Below the pieces are notes generated by a model. It made no database searches, was not told the origin of the DNA, and worked only from the letters and a program-made list of their open reading frames with translations. From contig CP025322.1 in assembly GCA_004014935.1 (NCBI GenBank), positions 62,001 to 126,000 on the forward strand: a DNA stretch of 64,000 nucleotides, in the 5' to 3' direction. The position numbers and the translations under genes were made by a program. This document shows positions 61,101-64,000 of the stretch, one piece after another (position 1 is the stretch's first letter; the number at the start of each line of letters is the position of its first letter). The stretch comes from Saccharomycopsis malanga (lineage: Eukaryota; Ascomycota; Saccharomycetes; Ascoideales; Saccharomycopsidaceae).

Positions 61101-61356
61101 GGTACTCTTCAAAGATATCGGACTAGGACAACTTGCTTTATTGCAAGCAATGAACAAGTTGAGCGAGGAGGATGACATATTGAAAAAAGTTGCTTCACAA
61201 GAAAAGGTGAAGAAGGCAAAGAAATCGACTAAACAGGAATTGCCGAAAAAAGGTGATACGAAAAAAGACGCTGCGAAAGAAACTTCTGTAGAACAGGGTT
61301 CTGTTAAAAACAATAGTGATCCTTTAACAACTAAAAGTCGGGATAACAGTTTTTAG
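58195..61356 (+). CDS. TRZ1: Long-form tRNase Z (tRNA 3'-processing endonuclease)
   Basis: 1053 residues from the first in-frame ATG; an AUG-less extension of up to 151 codons precedes it. Long tRNase Z has two metallo-beta-lactamase halves. The inactive N-half has FLTGLLSWSKLGGLPGFILS. The active C-half has the PxKxRN-type loop (GTGSALPARLRN) and the zinc motif SHLHADHHLG with its first His at 620. Later ligands are in YSGDTRPS, HEAT and LTHFSQRY. The enzyme removes 3' trailers from tRNA precursors in nucleus and mitochondria. It is longer than S. cerevisiae Trz1 (838) because of the N-terminus, acidic inserts and a Lys-rich tail. It converges on SSN3. Confidence 0.93.
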   Translation: MKRLSSKRLSKRVKRQRAQLNEIYKAFHSSELNHTKTQPSNMVVSKDKGTKKSFPISTKFGLHTVVQPKSDSQHPCLMIEAQSGHKYLFGNIVEGSQRIFNSDSIKLAGIQGVFLTGLLSWSKLGGLPGFILSVSDQGVKNITVAYGNELLQYLVATWRYFVFRKGMDLNCKLIDFDKKAFSDDYLKVKGFQVSNSLSSEKHAIFENNDTENNASRWSIKYFLDKIISQMFPLDEPANNPNTNLNDATATEFSKSDPDMSDDHVNTKLPDLKAANTDLNYSTNYLVEFNPIRGKFDKGKAVALGVPPGKLFAQLSSNQAVTLENGTVVQPDQVLEPPRYYKKVLILDIVSKDNLLNLLSVVETKFNDPEHSLQNVGLVYYFLDKSIDPVLDSSFRKLPLFLNEKFGAKNHVISHPDYSPNLFNFDAAAVNVFRLKSLAPNNYVLPQFSLKPKKMLKFDTDQINVFPLTKSQVFDVTYDEHVNYAEAPHPTDVQQYWDSLFATTSKPKQPEFDKVLENAEHSFEKQLNQLITGVDSKDRQQSLKDYVQTIALGTGSALPARLRNVSSTIVRVPYIDAGTLRFRAIILDAGENTLGSLRRIYNEKQLFEFFTKELQLIYLSHLHADHHLGIVSLIEEWCVQNTDNAQAVLYLVAPWLYRLFMNDLKTVGSNLDFRKLRFISCEDFLVTHKLCEIRQFDESSQVLELIHKRSKCGANVFPDKLDNSAEFDKEETHFAEETFDRDDPSFVDDNDENNGLVVLYEKEDYKHIRVHPRDRAKRDVALISEVYKKLGLVEIITNRALHCRWSYCVSFVFALDNKHGKPVNSLVSHNIFKVSYSGDTRPSTMFATIGQDSDLLIHEATLEDELQQMAKLKMHSTISEAIDMKRQMKAKKLILTHFSQRYPKLPDFFSSFGIAKEDEQEEVLNNNNEQEELFDKKNESLSVEGFQEMELSAGKGQGNLNIEFAFDSLMVLFKDIGLGQLALLQAMNKLSEEDDILKKVASQEKVKKAKKSTKQELPKKGDTKKDAAKETSVEQGSVKNNSDPLTTKSRDNSF

Positions 61357-61501
61357 AAGCACTTTATATGAATTATAATTACAACTGCTTGTATATATAC
61401 GTTTTGCACACTTTTCTGTTTTCTCGCTAGTTTTTTTAACTTACAATTATGTATGATAGATTCAATAATATATTAATATTGACAACTTACAAGTTTTACA
61501 A

Positions 61502-62710
61502 TCAATATCTTGACTTTTTCTTCGCATGCAAATTGTCTGACGAGTCATAGTGTCGTTTGGCCTGGGACTGGTGCATATAGTTTGCATCGTGGGCAATCTT
61601 TCTCTGTGGGTATTTATATTTCAGGCCTTCAAATACGTTTTCAGTGACTTTTGGACTGTCCATAAAGTATGGATGGACCATACCATCGTAGGCAGTGAGT
61701 CTTTTGGACGGATCATACTCCAACAAGTTCATCAATAGTAAAAAGCATTTTCTGTTAATGTTGCCACATGTTGTTTGAAACCAGGCTTGAAGGTTGGACT
61801 GGCATATTCTAAACTCTTGCAAAGCCGGATATTCTGGGTATTTAGGTAGCGAGGGCCATTTCTGAGGGTTTGGAGTGCCCAATATTTCTATTATTTTGGA
61901 CATTTGGTTTCGCTGGAAAGGAACGTTTTTTTTATTGTCCATCTTGGCTTCTTCACCCTTAAATATAGGACGGAGTGCAAGAAGTTCTGCTAGAATACAG
62001 CCTACAGCCCAAAGGTCAATCGATGGAGTATAATGACGTGCACCAAGTAGAAGCTCTGGAGCTCTATACCAAATTGTTACTACCACCTTATCGCCAACAT
62101 AAAGCGTTTGGAGAGGATTGTTAAAACGTCTGGCGAGTCCTAGATCGCCGATTTTCACAATTCCATCGGAAGTCACCATAATATTTGCTGGCTTGAGATC
62201 ACGATGGATCACCCAGTTTTGATGCAAAAAAGACACCCCATTCAATATCTGCCATATCATAGACTTCACTGTAGCTTCTGGTATTGCTTTCATTCCAGCC
62301 TGTGAATGATAATGGATGATTTGAAGTAGATCATGTTCGGCGAAGATGCTCACCATATATATAGACTTTTTCTCCAATATTATCTCCACCAACTCTGTAA
62401 TGTTTTTATTCTTGAGTTCTCTACAAAGAGCCATTTCTCTGCAAGCTGACTGCGATATCCCTGTATAATGTGTGATCTCGCCATCTCTGGAATCACCTTT
62501 GAACTTTTTGATAGCAAATAGTTCCGAATTCTGCGGGCTTCTCGACTTGGCCTTATAAACACGCCCATAAGTGCCCGACGCTATGTAACCAATGATATCA
62601 TACTTTTGAAGAACCAGTATCCGGCTGTTGTCTTTGCGGAGTTTGTAGGTGCCTAGTGTGAGAATGCTATTATCAGCCATCAACGGCTGTTGATGCTTCA
62701 TCAAGTTCAT
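61502..62710 (-). CDS. SSN3: Cdk8/Ssn3 cyclin-dependent kinase of the Mediator kinase module
   Basis: 402 residues from the ATG at 62710; the frame also reads 11 codons upstream from a TTG, which is not needed. Kinase motifs: [21 protein letters not shown], the PSTAIRE-equivalent helix [14 protein letters not shown] (typical of Cdk8), [17 protein letters not shown], and [11 protein letters not shown]. With Srb8, Ssn8 (cyclin C) and Srb9 it phosphorylates the Pol II tail and transcription factors, often repressing glucose-regulated and filamentation genes. It is shorter than S. cerevisiae Ssn3 (555), lacking its long N-terminal arm. Confidence 0.95.
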   Translation of the reverse strand: MNLMKHQQPLMADNSILTLGTYKLRKDNSRILVLQKYDIIGYIASGTYGRVYKAKSRSPQNSELFAIKKFKGDSRDGEITHYTGISQSACREMALCRELKNKNITELVEIILEKKSIYMVSIFAEHDLLQIIHYHSQAGMKAIPEATVKSMIWQILNGVSFLHQNWVIHRDLKPANIMVTSDGIVKIGDLGLARRFNNPLQTLYVGDKVVVTIWYRAPELLLGARHYTPSIDLWAVGCILAELLALRPIFKGEEAKMDNKKNVPFQRNQMSKIIEILGTPNPQKWPSLPKYPEYPALQEFRICQSNLQAWFQTTCGNINRKCFLLLMNLLEYDPSKRLTAYDGMVHPYFMDSPKVTENVFEGLKYKYPQRKIAHDANYMHQSQAKRHYDSSDNLHAKKKSRY

Positions 62711-64000
62711 ATTTTGTAACCAGCTAGTTATTTTTGTCGTCAAATGTGTTGTTTTGTCTCTAATTTGAATATATGTTTTATGCTGCTATAATGGCTCTCT
62801 AAGACCGATTATTACCGTTCATACTATGTAATCTGACTACTCAATTGGAGCGCTCAAAATCTCTTCCCATAACACCAGCCATCAACTATGAGTTACACGG
62901 TTACGCACCACTGCGTGATGCCGAATAGAGGCAATACGAGATTTTGGAGCTTGGTAAATTATAAAGCGAAATAAAACTGAGGGTCTGTGCTGAAAAATAA
63001 TATCCGCCAGTAGTCGAACATTACAATAGGTAAATAAGTAAGCCAATTTTCAAAGTCCAAATCAAACATGAACGATTGAATTGTGATGTGAGGCAATGTG
63101 ACATAATAGTCACATTACCATGTTTAACAAAAGTGGTTGAAAAGTGAATGCAAAAAAGACAAGAATTGATCTAGTAAAATGAGTGTAAGCTTTGAGATAA
63201 ACTTGTAATACTGCCCAGTCTTTTGAATCAAGAATTTGACTTATAATAAGAATGTGCAGAGTAAAATTAGCAATACAGTTTTCCAAAGATTAGATTTTTC
63301 AAACAAATCAGAGGTACCTTTCTTATAGCCAATTAAACAAGACAAAACTTTTCAAAGGCACATTATAGACACTGTGTAGTATCAAAGTTTACGCCAGTCC
63401 AACTCGAAAAAAGTTCAAAGAGATGAAAAATGACTTGTGAGGAAAACTACCCAGCCAAGACGAAAGCATATAAATGGTGCCAATACAGCATTTAAGCAAC
63501 AAAAAAAAGTTGATTTAAAGAGAAAGTATCACACATGTGCAACAATATATAGCTTGTACTTATTATTATAAGATAGATCTCACACATAGTGAAGACCTCC
63601 GCTTATACATGTTATGAGCCCGCATTATCCGCTCATAAGCATACAACAAAAATTCGTCTTTCCAGTGGAATTCTTTCAATTTGTTGCTTCCAGTGATAAT
63701 CCTCAAGTAAACCCCTACCACATTTCTATAAAATTTAATAAATACAGATCAAAACCGCTTGAAAGCACTAAAAATTGACTATATTCTAATATTTGTGCGT
63801 GCGTTTAGCATTTCCCGATGAGAAAAATTTTTTTTTTTTTAGTATGGCGGACGGGCTATTTTATGTGAATTTTTCAGACTTTTCAGACATTAAATGGTCA
63901 AAATTAGACAAATCGAGGGTTAAGACGAGTTTTTTTTTGAAGAGACCATAATTTAAAGCTAAATAGATGCTATGAGTGTGGGGCCTGAAGCAGATTTTCT
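62711..64000. other. Upstream region of SSN3 to the window end
   Basis: 1.3 kb with no ORF of note. It contains an inverted repeat with 8-bp arms (AATGTGAC at 63095-63102, GTCACATT at 63109-63116). Poly-A/T tracts lie near 63500 and 63828-63840. No repeat element recognised. Confidence 0.4.

Noticed and set aside
1-64000. CRISPR arrays, rRNA genes, LTR retrotransposons
   Set aside because: No regularly spaced repeats, rRNA sequence or paired long terminal repeats were seen. The 38-bp ends at 45056 and 45951 are inverted, not direct.

Overview
The window is nuclear DNA of a budding yeast (Saccharomycotina). It is AT-rich, with short intergenic regions, mostly intronless genes, and two short introns with a GTATGT donor and a TACTAAC or AACTAAC branch site. 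Gene content fits the Debaryomycetaceae (Candida/Debaryomyces relatives): HGT-type hexose transporters, a Rho4/Crl1-type GTPase, a GT15 mannosyltransferase, an AP-1 beta adaptin and a GPI-type GH18 chitinase. Leucine is written mostly as TTG, and I found no in-frame CTG by eye in MCM7, as expected in the clade that reads CTG as serine. That clade assignment is inferred, because no tRNA-Ser(CAG) gene lies here. Any CTG shown as Leu may really be Ser.

Layout: 0-11 kb holds two KEX1-like serine carboxypeptidases (the first cut by the window edge), REX1, APL2 and an FMP30-type NAPE-PLD. 11-24 kb holds an arrestin-type ubiquitin-ligase adaptor, an alpha/beta hydrolase, a small mitochondrial-looking ORF and MSH3. 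24-36 kb holds TRM112, a RHO4-like GTPase, a chitinase, a 3.6-kb gene-poor stretch, a HAPSTR1-like gene, a small orphan and a type II membrane protein. 37-48 kb holds MCM7, SIT4 and two hexose transporters separated by a repeat cluster. 49-63 kb holds a two-exon Hook-like gene, UPF3, a mannosyltransferase, tRNase Z and SSN3/CDK8.

The most notable signal is a dispersed repeat of about 300-365 bp with the anatomy of a tRNA-derived SINE: a Pol III A box and B box in the head, a conserved body, and an (ATT)n tail. I see three near-complete copies (14.4, 32.9 and 40.0 kb) and several fragments (36.4, 44.6-44.8 and 45.0-46.0 kb). Two copies, one of them 5'-truncated, are flanked by perfect 9-bp direct repeats. 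At 45-46 kb one SINE piece is split by a 0.9-kb element with 38-bp terminal inverted repeats, and that element itself carries a later truncated SINE. SINEs are rarely reported in budding yeasts, and I do not recognise this family.

Gene-level points: the first hexose transporter looks N-terminally damaged until a 69-bp intron is removed. A second 68-bp intron reveals the N-terminus of a Hook-like coiled-coil protein. TRZ1 has a long open N-terminal extension resembling a mitochondrial presequence but no AUG to start it. MCM7 carries a perfect Mcm1-type palindrome next to an MCB box.
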